Shown here in pieces: positions 1 to 13,000 of a stretch of 64,000 nt of DNA. The position numbers were made by a program, and so were the translations under genes. How positions within the stretch are numbered: the first letter of the stretch is position 1; each line of letters begins with the position of its first letter. Below the pieces are notes generated by a model. The model ran no database searches, was not told where the DNA came from, and was given only the letters and a program-made list of their open reading frames with translations. The DNA comes from Strigops habroptila (lineage: Eukaryota > Chordata > Aves > Psittaciformes > Psittacidae). Location: contig NC_044288.2 in the NCBI RefSeq assembly GCF_004027225.2, positions 7,747,744 to 7,811,743 on the forward strand, read 5' to 3'.

Positions 1-657
1 GAGGGCAGGTGGAGGGAGCGTGGCCTGTCCCATGCACCCCTCGCCCAGAGCCCGCAGTCTGTCTCCATCTGGTGATGCTCTCCTGGGGGCTCTGAGGCCG
101 GTTGGGCTTTCAGGGGCTTGTGGAGCGGTTTGCTCTTTGGATGCCGCGGGAGGTGAAAGTTGCTACGAGGGCAGTTTGCAGAATGATTTTTATCATTATG
201 AAATTGCCCTCTGGCTGCCAGAGGGGAAAGAACTTCCTGTTCCAAATGGTTCAGCCAAAGCAACATGGGGAAGATGAGGGGAGCTCTGTAGAGACCAGCT
301 TGACATGAGGTCTAACACCCAGGTCTGTGGCATTTGCTCATTCACTCCCAAACTCTCAGGGACCTCGGTGGGATTCCTGCCTGATTTAAGATCTCAGAAT
401 AGTCTAAAGATTTGATCATGACTGAATGCGAGTTTATGTGCAGAGACACTTTGCAGCATCTTGCCTTTCTAAAGGGCTTAATCTGATCAGCAGCACCAGC
501 AACAAAAATAGCCCATTTCTTAATGCAGGTACCAATCCCAGTGGTTTCTATCAGTAGAAAACCTGTTGGGAATGGCACAGATCCGTGGTGGGATCTGGGC
601 TGGCACTGAGCACCCGCCAGGCTGGGGACCCCGGAGCTGCGGTGACCATGGCCCTAC
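1..657. other. SH3RF2 intron (toward the C-terminal exon)
   Basis: No exon with the expected KTVRF-type motif, no repeat and no structured element was recognised here. It is read as part of the last intron of SH3RF2. Confidence 0.6.
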
Positions 658-1025
658 CTTCTCGGCGCTGTTGCGGGAGGTTTCGGGCTTCACCAGGATG
701 GACGGCGGGGCCGACGCGGGCGGCTTGGGGGCTGCCTCGCTCTTTGCTGGGGGATCTTTGGCATCCAGGACCACGGAGCTGCACACGGAGGGGGTTCTGC
801 TTTCCCCTCCTCTGACCACGAGCACCGGGGACGCGTCGTGGGAGAAGTTTGTCCTCGCTCCTGCCTCGGCCGCGCCGGCGCTGGGGGTGATGCTCTGTGG
901 CGCGGGGCTGAGGTGCTGGTAGAGCTGAATCTGCTGAGGCCGCAACACCGTGGTGAGCGGACGCCGGAGGGAGCCAGCAACATGGACGGGGGTCCCAGCC
1001 TGCCCTGGCCTCTGCAGGGATCCGT
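658..1025 (-). CDS. SH3RF2: SH3RF2 exon: C-terminal scaffold region (residues about 484-606), last one in view
   Basis: 368 nt, phase 1 to phase 0; acceptor TGCTCCCCAG, donor GTAGGG at 657-652. The split codon restores Asn in RKNGSLQRP, identical to human at that point. It also carries [20 protein letters not shown] and [15 protein letters not shown], both strongly conserved in the family. The exon ends at Ala-Glu-Lys; in human the next residues are the KTVRF-type PP1-docking motif, which was not found in bases 1-657, so the terminal exon is outside the window. Confidence 0.93.
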
Positions 1026-4000
1026 CTGGGGAGCAAGAACCGTTTGGAAAGGAGTCAGCAGGACTCAGCATGGTACAGACAAAGCATGGAGGCAGAAGTG
1101 AGCAGTGGTTACAGCCCTGCACCAACAGCCCCCTCCATGGGGCTGCTGCGGGGTTGTAGCTCCCAGGGATCACCACGCACCCATCCCATGCAGTAACCCC
1201 ATGTGCAGCAACACTCTCTGCATCCCCAGACTCTCCTTGGGATGCAGCCACTCCGCTGAACCCTGCAAGGCCAGCAACCCAAACCCCTCAATCGCCCTGT
1301 AATGGCACAACAACTTATGCCACAAATTCTCCTGGGTAGGAGTGAGTTTCTGAGAGCTTGCCCTGCCTCTTCCTGGCCTGCAGATACTCTTGGTGCAAAC
1401 ACTGAAGTGTGTTAAACCTGAACACAGGCTGCAGAGCCTCAGCACGACCTGCCCAGCCGTTCCTGCCCAGCTCCTGAGCTGAGAACCCGGTGTGGGAAGC
1501 GCTGTGATGAGCAGGTAGGACTGGACACGGCCCTGCAGGGACGGGGTGATGAGGGGTGACCGTGTTGGGGACACAGGCTGCTGGGGAACAGAAATCACCC
1601 CCTGAACTGAAACCTCCCCTGGGAACACCCCTATGATGGGTCCTAATGCGGCCCTGGGTGCTCTCTGCTCCCTCCCCACGGTCTCTTTGCTGACGTGCTA
1701 TTGGGAGCCCTGCTCCTGCCCTTGCCAGCCGTGCTGGCTGCTGTTCCCATCTGGCTTTTCCCAGCTGCTTTCCCACATGCAGCTCAGGAAGTCACTTGCT
1801 TTATTTCTCCTGCAGCTTCTTGCTGCTCACAAGATTGACTTTTTACTTGTTTTTTTAAGCAGAGGCCACCACAGGGGATTGAGCCTTTTACAGTGAAACA
1901 GCTCTTCAGATAAACCCAATTTGGAGACCAACCCACTGCCAGTGGCCATGCAGGGCAGCGCCTGCTCCAGCAGCAGCAGCTCCTCCGGCGAGCACTAGGA
2001 ATGCACCACGTAGTTGCCCAAATGCGGTTGGAAATGTGTCACAGAACAGCAGGCGCGGGGTGAAGATGGGCCCTGCCAGCCTCGGTGAAAGAGTGCAGCT
2101 GAGCTCTGCATAACCCTGCACACAGGGTTCTCCTGTGCCGAGCCAGAAACCAGGATTGCCAAGGTACCAGCAGCTTGGGAATGCCATGGGGGAACACTGG
2201 CTCCACGGGGGTCACTGCAGCCCCTCTCCCTGCCCCCTGTCCCTTGGGGGTGTTTCCTGCACCCCCGGGCATGTGTGAATGAGATGGTTTGAATCTTTGA
2301 GAGGAAAAACCAGAGCCAATAGGAGATTTTCCCCTCTAGCTCTCTGCTGCATCAAGGCTTTTGACTTCCTGACTTCACTGGGTAACTCCTGCTTTCTTTT
2401 GTTTGGTGAAGTATCCTTCTCACCTTCAGGCTATGTGCGATTTTAAGCACCTTGAATATTTCCAAGCTGAACTGTTTTCCTCCTGAAATAGGGATGCTCT
2501 TGAGCATCCTCCTGCACACTTCCCGATTTTTTTGTATTCTGAGTTGCCAGCACTACATGAAGTGTTCATATTCGGGACGCTGCCCATGCTCAGCACTGCA
2601 GCCTGGCTGTGACGAGACCCCTTGGAAAGACCCTTCTCGAGAAGCCACTTCACACTGGGGATACACAGCTGGGTGACACCGCGGTCACTGCACCTCTGAA
2701 CGCGGGGACACCGGGGGAGACGCTGTGCGTGCCCCGGGGAACGGCTGGTCCCCGCCTGAGGCGGGTCCCTCCGGAGAGCTGCGGTTCTGGCAGGGAGCAG
2801 CGCTGGCAGCCGCGGTGCTGACCGCATGGGGGGACCCGTCCGGCTCCTCCCTCCACAGCCCCCCGCAGGCACTTACTCTTCCTCGCGCTGCCGCGGCCGC
2901 GCCGCAGCGGTGCCGGTCCCGCGGCGGCCGCGCTCCTCCCGGGCGAGGGCACGGGCACGGGCAGCAGCGCCGGCTTCAGCGGCCGGCTCTGCCTGGCGCC
3001 GTGCTCGGGGGCGCTGCCCTGCGAGGACAGCGAGGAGGTCGACAGCGTCCACGTGGCGTACAGGGAAGGCATCTTCGAGTCGGAGAGGTTCGGTTTCCTG
3101 TTCGAGAAGGAGCAGACGGTCAGCTCATGCGGCACTTGGGGGCTTGTGGGGAGAGCAGGGGTTTGCCCAGCAGGGATCCCGATGGTTCTGTGTGCCTGCA
3201 CTGCCCAAGCCGGGGCTCTGGTGGTCAACGCTACGGACCAGGTTTCTGATTCCATTATAATGGGGGCTTTCATCTTTCTGCACCTGATTTACAAGAAATT
3301 ATTCCCATGCAGGGTTAGGATTGGTTACAGAAACCCCATGGCCTTTCAGAAGGGGCCTCCAGACACCAGCCCTCCCTCTGTGCTTTGCCCAAACTGCCTG
3401 CCCTTACCCCTAGCCCGTCCCTGTATGTGCTGGGCAGCACCTACAGCAACGCTGTCAGAGGCAGCTTTGGTGCAGGAGCAGCTTCTCCTGCCTTCCCTAG
3501 GGACATCACCATCACCTGAAGCCACTAAACTGCCCAAACCCTGCAGTCTTCCCCACCAGCACACTGGCAAACACTGCTCCGGATTCCTTGAGAGAGTGGG
3601 CCACAGTGAAATCCTCTTGTGAGCTCCTTAGGGAAGGAAAAAACATTCCTCTGATGATTCTTCACCTTTTTGGGGGTGGAGGAATGATTTATGGTTTGAT
3701 AACTGAGCAGTGATTCATCAAATAGCTCAGGCATCAATTTATTATGAAGACATTTCCTAAGAAGGACAGAATAGCAGCTCCAAACCCAGCGTTGTGGTTG
3801 GGATGCTTTATGAGGCTATTTAGGGTGACGGGGCTGTGCTCTCCAATATTTGTTTGTGCTGTCCTTGGTGAGGTGGGGCTGTGGTGTTGTTGGAAGCTTG
3901 ATGGTGAAAAAATGAGCTGGGGACATGGAGACTAATCACTGGTGCTCCTGAGCGTGGGGAGGGTGCAGGGGGCAGAACTGGGTTCAGAGCAGCACTGGGA

Positions 4001-7000
4001 CCTCTACTGAACCAGCTGTTCCTTGTCTCTCTGCCTGGCCTGAGCGTGTCTCAGGGGAACTGGGGGCACAGGCAAGTTTTTTTCCCCTCTCCTAAACAGT
4101 ATATTTTAATTATTGCTGTTCATAATGCATGTTTGCTGAGATCAATGACATCCAGTCCTTAAACGCCTGTTCTGAAGACAGTATTTTGGCTCTAAAAGAG
4201 CCTTCAACATGTGGTTTCCCTCCTGGCAGGAAAAAAGAAAGACTGGAATCACCCAGAAGGAATAAAGGCGAGTCTGAGCACAGACACGCTGCCGTCCATC
4301 CCGGCTCCCACACTAACTCATCAGTGCCGGTGTGTCAGCTCTGCCAGAGCTCCTGGACTGAATTACGCAGTGATGGGAGAAGCTGCTGCTGCCTCTGTTG
4401 ACCTCCCAGGTTTCAGACAAGTGGATGAAGGCTGATGTGCTGTTCACTCACCCCAACCGTGTGGCCCCCGAGGGGATGCTGCTGGCCCCCCTCTCCCCAC
4501 CATGGCCCCAGCTGCTGGAGGGAGTCGCGATTCCCACATGGTGCAGCCAAGTCGGGACATGGAGAAACTAAAGCGGTGAGAGCTGCCGGGAGTCATCCTG
4601 CCCGGAGAGGAATCCCAGCCCCCATTAGTGCTGAGATTTCTGTGCAGGAATGAGAAAACACCAAATCCCGTGTGTTACCCACTCCCCTCCACAAGTTGTT
4701 TCATGTAGGAAAAGCCAGACCTGAAGAGGGGAGCGACGTAGTTGCTGGGGAAGACGCCTGCTCTCCCGGTGACAAGGGACATGCCCCGCAGCCATCCATC
4801 GTGGTCCTTCCCAAAGACACGGACCCCTTCTCCCTTCTGCAGCTCCAGCTCATCTGGCCCGTGAGCCGCGTAGGAATGGAGAGCCACGCACCTGAGGAGA
4901 CAGGGTGAGGGAGGAGGATGCTGGAGCAGATCCCAAGGCTCTGGGTTTAACTGTGCTATGGAAGCCTCTGCAGCCAGCCCCGATCAACTGTCTGGGTGCT
5001 GCCATTATCGTGGAAAAAACTCACAGGGAAGAAACTGCCCCAGACTTCAGGCCAAAGGGGATGTGAATAAGAGAGGAGCCGACAGGAAAGGAGAACAAAG
5101 CAGAGCCCATCAGTGCTTTGTGTCCCAAGGGCCAGCCAAGCCAACCATGGGTGACAAGTGTTAGGGAGGAGAGAGCTGCTGCTCTCCACCTCACACAGTG
5201 AAATAACTGATCAAGGGCTCATGTGTACCTGTCCTAAGGCAAAGCAGCATGAAAGTGTGCAGGTAGGATGGATGCTGTGTCCAGCAATAGCATCGAGAAT
5301 ACATTCTGCCTTTGAAGTAGGTGGTGAGCCAGAGGCCTTGCATCTGCTTGCCTTGAGCATCATCTGGAGGTGTGAGGCACAGGAGAAGCACTGCTCGTAC
5401 AGCAACCTGTGTGTTAACCCCATCTTCCTCCCTTTCCTCCTCCTCCTCCTGTGAGCAGAAGAGACTAATGCTGGGACTTCAGCTGCTGCCACCAGGGCTT
5501 TGAGGACAAAGTGGGCAAAGAAGGAGGCACACGGCTCCTCTCCGGGCTAGCAAGGACACTGGGCTGGAAATTCATTTGAGATCCCCTCTGGAGCTCTCTG
5601 TTGTGATTCTGGGACTAGATAAGGGGATGAAGCTTTGCTCTCCACAGCAAACCACGAGCACAAGAAAATGACATATTTTTCAGAACTTTCCCAATATTGT
5701 TCTTTAAGGAACTTTAACTTGTCTCCAGTGGAACACATTTAATTGCACTGTTGGTTTGTTTTTTGTTTCCAAGGGGAATGTGAGCTGCTCTCAAATATTA
5801 ACGAGTTACAGACCAATACAGTGATTATGAGATATCATCTAAAAAATAGAAACCAGAGACTAGTGTCTGGATAGTCAAGGGCTGCCCCATAACTTTTAAA
5901 AGATTTTTATCTGGGTGTTGTTCACAACAACCACTTGAAAGTTTGCCTTGAACCGCCTGTCTCTGTAAAGTGACTTTACTTGCACAGGCCAGGTGAGGTT
6001 CAGCTAAGGGAGTTCTGATTCTGCAAGTTTATCACTTCATACAGGATTCATCTTGAGGGGCAGGATGTGCAGATGTTGGTTTGATATTGCAGGATTGGAA
6101 AAGGAGCTGTGCCAAAGAGGCAGCTGGTTGAACACTTTAACACGATCCTCACTCTACAAATAATTTTAAGGTGTGAGGAGTTTGCTTGCGCTCAGGATCA
6201 GGGGTGTGTGGTAGTCTTGGGTGCCCTGTGCTAATGCATGGATGTAGCAAACATCACGAGCGTAGCACAGATTGCCGCTATCACTCGTGTACTTGTGCTT
6301 CCAGAGGTCGGGCTCGATACTGCGGAGGTGCTAATTGCCATGTAGGCAGCGTGTTGCTGTGCTGTTGTCATTAGGCAGCTCACTACAGTGCCAGGCTGAT
6401 GAATCTTATCTAGGGGAAAACAAATCACTGCAATACATCAGCTGCAAATTTCAATTCTGGGAAAGTTTTAAAAGATTGGATCATTCAAAACACCACTGGC
6501 CTGCTTCAAAATAAGTACCTGGAGGCACTTCAGCAGCAATTGGTTTCTTTATATTTAAAAGATCTAAAATGGACTGTTGACTAATAGGCAGGACTATATA
6601 TATCTATAAATACCGAAGTGAGGTAGTAAGCTGCAAGGACAGTTCACCTGCTGGGAATAGAACAATTCAACCTTGATACTAAGTCTCTTGTGAGCCCTTG
6701 CCTAGAACCATCCAAGCACATTCCTACATGGATCTGCATTGGATCCAAGTGCACGGGAACTGTGCCCTGCTCTGCCTTTACCTCCCAGCTCCCAAGAGCC
6801 TGGGGCTGGATAAGCCTGAGGTGAAGGGAGAGGAAATTACATGACACCTCCCCCAAGGTATTCGGGTTTCCGTACGTACATATAGGCTGATATGTGGTGC
6901 TGCAGATGGGGAAGAGTGACGATGGCTGCTGAGTGCCCCAGCGATCCTGGCACAGGGTAGTAGGATGCACTGACCTACAGAGAGAAAGAAAGCAAAGAAA

Positions 7001-10000
7001 ACCATGTGCTAATCTGAATATGGACTGACTGTAGCCACTGGAAGAGCAGCTAAAGGTGTTTGAGAGGCTTCACCCACCCTTCAAAAAAACCAACAACAAC
7101 CAAAGATGTTTGAGAAGAAAGAAGAGTTTGGAGCATTTGACAAAATCCCCTGTCCCTGGTGCCTGCTCCAGGAAGGAAAGAGAGTTTGGGAAAACAGTGT
7201 TTCAAGCCCAGACTTTGCTGACTAGGAGGAGACCGTCACGTCTGTCAGGTGAGGACTGCTATAATCGCTGCTGTTTCACTCGTTATTTATGTAGCTCTAG
7301 CTGGGAGTACTGGCATTGTCTAAACCCTAAATAACACAGTCCTTGCCCCAGTGATCTTTTAATAACTGTTATTAAAGCTCTTTACTACGTCTGTGGCGCC
7401 CCGAGTTGCTCCATAGCCCCATGTGTACATGGAGCTCTGGCTGTGCCAGGAGGAGCAGCAGCGTGAGAGCGTGGGCAGAGGCTCCTCACTCGGGTTTGGT
7501 TTGGTGTGACCCTTTCCCACCATCATTCTGCATCTGCAGGGAGGTACCTCAGCTCCGTTTCTGCTGTTAAAGGTGATCACCTCGAACGCGACACGTGGAG
7601 GTTTAAGTGTCTCCTCCACATTTTTCCCCTCTTGGGGCCCCATCTCCTGGACCGTGTATTGGCATCTTCGCCCTTGGCTGGGAGACTCGCAGTGTGGGAG
7701 GGTTATCCGTGTTCCAGCGAAGGGAGGCGCTGGCTGGATCCTGCTGGGAGCTGTGTGGTAGTATGCTTTAAAGGAAATATTTCCCTTGCTGGTTGCAAAC
7801 ATACATAGCAGCCAGGGTGCGAGGTCTTTCAAAGAAAACGGAGAGTTTTCTCGGGAAGGCAGTGACCCTTCCCGTTCCCGGCAAAGCCCAGCTGTCTTTC
7901 AAATGGCAAGGGAAAACAGATCAAGCTGAAATTTTTGACCTGTCCTGGCTCTCTGCCTTGTTTAGATGTCCAGCAGTGAGGCAGAGGATTAGTGGGAACA
8001 AGGACACATCCAGAGGTGGTCACTCCGGGTGGGGGGCTGGAGCTGTGGCTGTAATGCCCTGTGGGTCTGCATCGCTTTGCTCTGCTCTGGAGCCTCTCCA
8101 GGGCTGATCTGTCCCTTCTACAGCACAAAAAGGTACCCCGGGGTGAGCTGCTGTGAGCCAGCTGCCCGTCCCCGTTGGAATGCTGGAAGGCATCAGCTGT
8201 GTTGTACCGTGCTGGGATGTGAAAGTGAAGTTCCCAGCAAGGCAGGGCAGCTGCCCTGGCATCCCTGGGGAATCTCAGGCCAGGGAAAGTCACTGGGCTG
8301 GGATGTGGCTGGCAGTCCTGCTCGCCAGCAAAGACCACAGCACCTTTCATGAGGAGGTTGTCAGGGCTTTAATCTCTCGTTCATTTCCAATCTAATTTCT
8401 GGTGGTCATGTCTGTAACTCGGTACTGGAGCACTGGCTTAGCAAGGACCAAGGCAGAGCATAAGTGACTCACCAGCTCTGTTGCTCTCCAGTGAATTAAG
8501 TTAATTAAACCCCAGCAACTGTAGGTCTGTCTCCGGACCTGGAGTGGCAGGTCAGCTTCAAACCAGCTTTGTGTTCCATGTTTTCTAGTCCAGGCAGGGG
8601 CAGACCAGGCTCTTACATAAATAAAGCTGATTGGAAATTATAGTTCTGTTTTCATGATTTTCATAATCAAAACCTCTGAAGTTCGGGGATTTGGAGGGGT
8701 TCTTTTCCTGCATTGGAGCAAAATAACAACCTGTTGCTGGTTTTCCTGACGAACTGTGGTGAAATGTCCACTTTTGGGTGGAAAGCTTCATGTTTTCCAT
8801 CTCTATAACCCCTCTGCTTGGAAGCAGCGATCCTTCCAGAGCCTGCATCAAAGCTGGGTTTGTATTTTCAACAGAGAGGAAAAAGACTGAATGATTTTCC
8901 AGGCACGTGTAACTGATTTCAGCATTCACTTCTGCTGATCTCTTGTGAGTACCTTGCAATCCCTTAGAAGTACAAGGAGTTTATTTCCTGCCTCTCCTAA
9001 AATCTCTCTCTTGCTACATTTCCCTATCTAGGTTGTCACCAAGGGGATTTCCAGCTCGACTCCTCTATACTCTGCTGACACCGACAGTTCCCTGTTGAGA
9101 GGTTTGTGAGATGCCTCATGGGGAGGGAGATCATCTGCATTCCACCACAGGGCTGTTGGTGCTCTTGGTGCTCCTGAAAGCTGGGTCCTGCAAGTTTCAG
9201 CTTATTTATTACCTAGAAAACCCAAATGCACTGGATGCAGATGCCAGGTTTATCAGCCCCCTTCAACAAGCAGCAAAGGGTTGCACTGAAGGACACTTCA
9301 CTGCTGGTGCTTCGGGGGATACTAAGACCCCTTGGTCTCCCTCAAATGTCTGTAGTCTCACAGCTTAGGGCAAGTCTCATGTAATAACTACAGGGTACTG
9401 GAAAATTCCCTCTTTTTTTGACCCCTGCCCCAAGGAAAGCAATGAACATCCATTCAAAATGTGTGGATTTGTTTTTAAATTACCAGGGAATCACATGAAA
9501 ACATATCAATTAAGGATGCATTCAACCCACTCTCTTCTTTACTGTTTCTAATAACAGAAGACCCCAGCTTGATACTTGTACTCTGGGCTGAGTTTTCAGG
9601 GCTGGCAGCAGACACAACTGTTCTTTACTTCCAGTCTTCTGTCTTACCTGGAGTAGTTTAAACCCAGGAAACACAGATCTTTTCCCTCCAGGTAATGTGG
9701 TGTATATACAATTAATTGCATGGATCAACTGCACTTTTGGAGATGTGCTGCTGTTTTTCCAGAGTCTCAGCACTTGCTACTGAAGCTGAACTTCCTCTGA
9801 AGCTGCTGAGCCGGGTAAACCAGCCCTTGGGATCAGCATCACTTCCTGTCTTTCCCATTACTCCTCAATCCTGCATCTTTGTTCTGATCACGCAGCTGCC
9901 TTATCAACAAATTAATCCCTGCAGCTTTTCCATCTGATTTATACTAGGAAAAAGGATGAGTGACCTCAGTGGGATGTGGCCAACGTGGTCCAGCCTGGCA

Positions 10001-13000
10001 GTGCCCAGTGGGGCTTGGGAAAGCATCAGCTCAGCTCCACAGTCAGTCATCACAATCCAAACCCAGAGGTGGAAGAAGGGGAAGCTGCACCCTGTGTGGC
10101 CCCGTGAAGAACACGGATCCTGCTGCAAAACTCCAGGAGCAAAACTTGTTCAGAGGAAAGGAGACTCCAACCCTTCTAAGGCAAAGTGTTAACACATTCA
10201 CTCTATTGCTTCTGCTGTTGACAATAGTTCACGCTGAGACATTTTTGGTAAAATTATATTGGGTTTGCGAGACATGGTACCATTGCAATTGAATTATGGT
10301 TCTATTGTAAGGCTTCATTTCCTCTCACATAAACCAGGATCTAACATCCAAGGCTCTTTGCAGGCTATTGCTAAGTACAAAACGCCTGCTGGGTTTTATT
10401 GCACAGACACTGAACTGCCAGGGGCTGGCTTATTGCTTTATAAAATGTTAGAGCAACCTTGAATACGAAAGATGTCATATAAATCTAAACAAACCATTTT
10501 TTCCTCCCATTTCAGATGATGTGTGAAGATTCTCTATTGAGATCTTTAGTCAGAGAGCGAAGAAGGAATTGAGACTCTTTTGCCTCCTAAAGTAAAGGTC
10601 AGTCTACTTTTACTATCTCTGCTCCAAACCTGGCTTCTCTGAGCATGGTCCCAGGTTCAAACTGGAGCCTGGCAAGGGCTCTGGTAATTGCCCTCCCCTG
10701 GCAGAAGCCGTTCCTCAGGACCTGTGCAGATGCAGGCAGAGGCCTGGCTCAGGGCAGAGCTCCTGGCTGCTCCGCAGCAGGCTGACAGGGCTTTCTGAAA
10801 TGAAAGCTATTTTATTTTGCAAGAGAAGCTCTCTGCTCTCTCCCACATGCCCCTGGGGCTCACTGCAGGAGCGCAGAAGTCGGGATGGAGGATGTGCTTT
10901 ATCCACGTTCAGTTATTCTGATAACTTCATTTCTCTTTTTGTGAATTCCCCTGAGCTCTAACAGACCTTTCCAATTCAAAAGGAGAGGAAAATATCCCAG
11001 CAGCCTGATGTGGATGACAGCTCTTACTGATGCTGGCAGCACGGTGCTTTGTCTGTGCATTCGTGCTTTGGCTTTTCCAGTTGTTGGCTGCGCATCGCGT
11101 GTTTCTACCCAGGATTTGCACTCTGGACTTTTGCTGCTGGTTCCTTACCTGGATGGGGGTGCTGTAGGGAAGCTCCGCTTTCTCGCTGCTCTTCGTGGCC
11201 ACGGTGGGGTTGCTGGAGCTGATGAGCACAGGGGAGCTGATCTCCAGCGCTTGCCTCTCGGGCGAGTGGACCATGCGGTTGAGGGTGTTGAGGGCGGTGG
11301 TGATGGAGAACTGCCGCAGGCTCTTCCGCCGGGAGTCGGGCACCTTGGGGAAAGCTGGAGAATCCCCACCCTTGGCTTTGGGAGATGCCGTTCGTAGGGA
11401 CGTGCACTTAAACTGGGGGGACCAGTGGCTTTTGCTGGTCTGCAGGAGCTGCCTTGCAGTGGTGTTTGGCTGGAAGAGACAAAAGGAGAGACGATGGCAC
11501 GTTTCAGAAGTCACGCCTGGCACAGCCTGGATTCTCAGTTTTCCCATTTTCCTCTCTTTTCCTATGTGGCAGCAGATTTCAGATGATGTTACAGGTGCTC
11601 TTTACAAACACGTGCCTCAGCCATTTCCCTGATTGTCTTCAGTGACAAAACCCAGATGCAAAATCACTGCTGCAAAGCTGACAGCAAGTTAAGATGGTTT
11701 GACAAAGTTGTTGCTTAGACAATACGTTACGAGGCTGAGTGCTTCCCCCGGCACACTGCGGACAGCCTTTGGCTTGGTGAGGTGCAAGGAGAGCTGGCTG
11801 CTCTCCAGCAGTGTTACCATGCATTGAACTCTAAGTTAGGAGGGACGTTTGGGCACATCTTCCCTGCGTCTGGCAGCAGGACATGGAGCCTGGCAGCCGA
11901 TGAGCACAGGAAAGCCCTCGCTGGTGGCGGCCTTCTCAGCAGCGTTAGATCCACCCAGTGACATCTCTGTAGGCCTGAATACTGGTGGCTTGATCCTGCT
12001 GCTGTTGAAAAAGGCCTGGCTTGTTAAGGATTGGGTTTAATGAGGGAAGAGCCAGGCCCCGAGTTTGCATATGGGCAGTGTTCAAACAGCAGTTGTTGGA
12101 AACTGCTGATGAGGCAGTATTAATAGCAGAGGGCATGTGGTGACAGTGTTTGTACCACGATGGCTGCCAGAGGAATTAATCATGATTTACTGCTGACACG
12201 AACGAATTGCAAAACGTTGAGATTCTCACCCACTCGTGTGGGGCAACGCGCCCGGCTCCCGGGGCAAGCAGCGCCGGCTCTCAGCGGGAGAGCTGCAGGA
12301 GGCTTCAAGCGGCCGCGTTTTAAAGCAGGGCTTGTGGTTGCATTTCCCTTCTCCTCTCCCCTTAAAGCAAGCTTTAAACCCCTGTGTGTGTGCATGTGTA
12401 CACATGTGAGATGGCGATGCTGTCGGTTCTATATGCAGTTAAACTTTAGCCTAAACAGGAAATGTTTTTCTGCCTTCTCTAATCACCAGGAGATGCAATA
12501 AATGGGTCACAAAGCCAAGTGTCAAAGCCAAGACAAGCCTTGCATCTCCCCAAACAGACCTGCCTTTGCCTTCTCCATAATTAATTTCTAATTCCTTGGT
12601 GCCTTTACCCTAACTAACTTACTTCTGTTAACGCCAGGCTTAAATAAGTAATTACTGAAGCTAAAATGATTTCAGTAAATGAAAAGACATTTTACAAAAT
12701 ATATTAGAGCTTCAAATAAGATCTTTTACTTGTGTCCTTTTATAAAACAGCACTGAGAAGGGCTTGCTGTAATTATGATGATTACAAGTATTAATTTTAT
12801 TTCTAGGAATTCTTGTTGGTGCCACTTACACGCTGCATCTCACGCTAAACTGCAGGAATACAATTAGTGTCTAGACCAGGGCTAACAAAATGCTGTGAGG
12901 GAGCAGGCGGCTTGAAGGTCACCGGAGCGCGAGGAATGCTGCCTGTGCCACACTGAGCTGGCACTGAGCAGGCTAGGGCACTGGGACCAGCAGAGCCTGA

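Noticed and set aside
520-1251. Full 243-codon minus-strand frame as an independent gene
   Set aside because: Only 658-1025 aligns with SH3RF2 and is flanked by splice sites; the rest is intron read-through.
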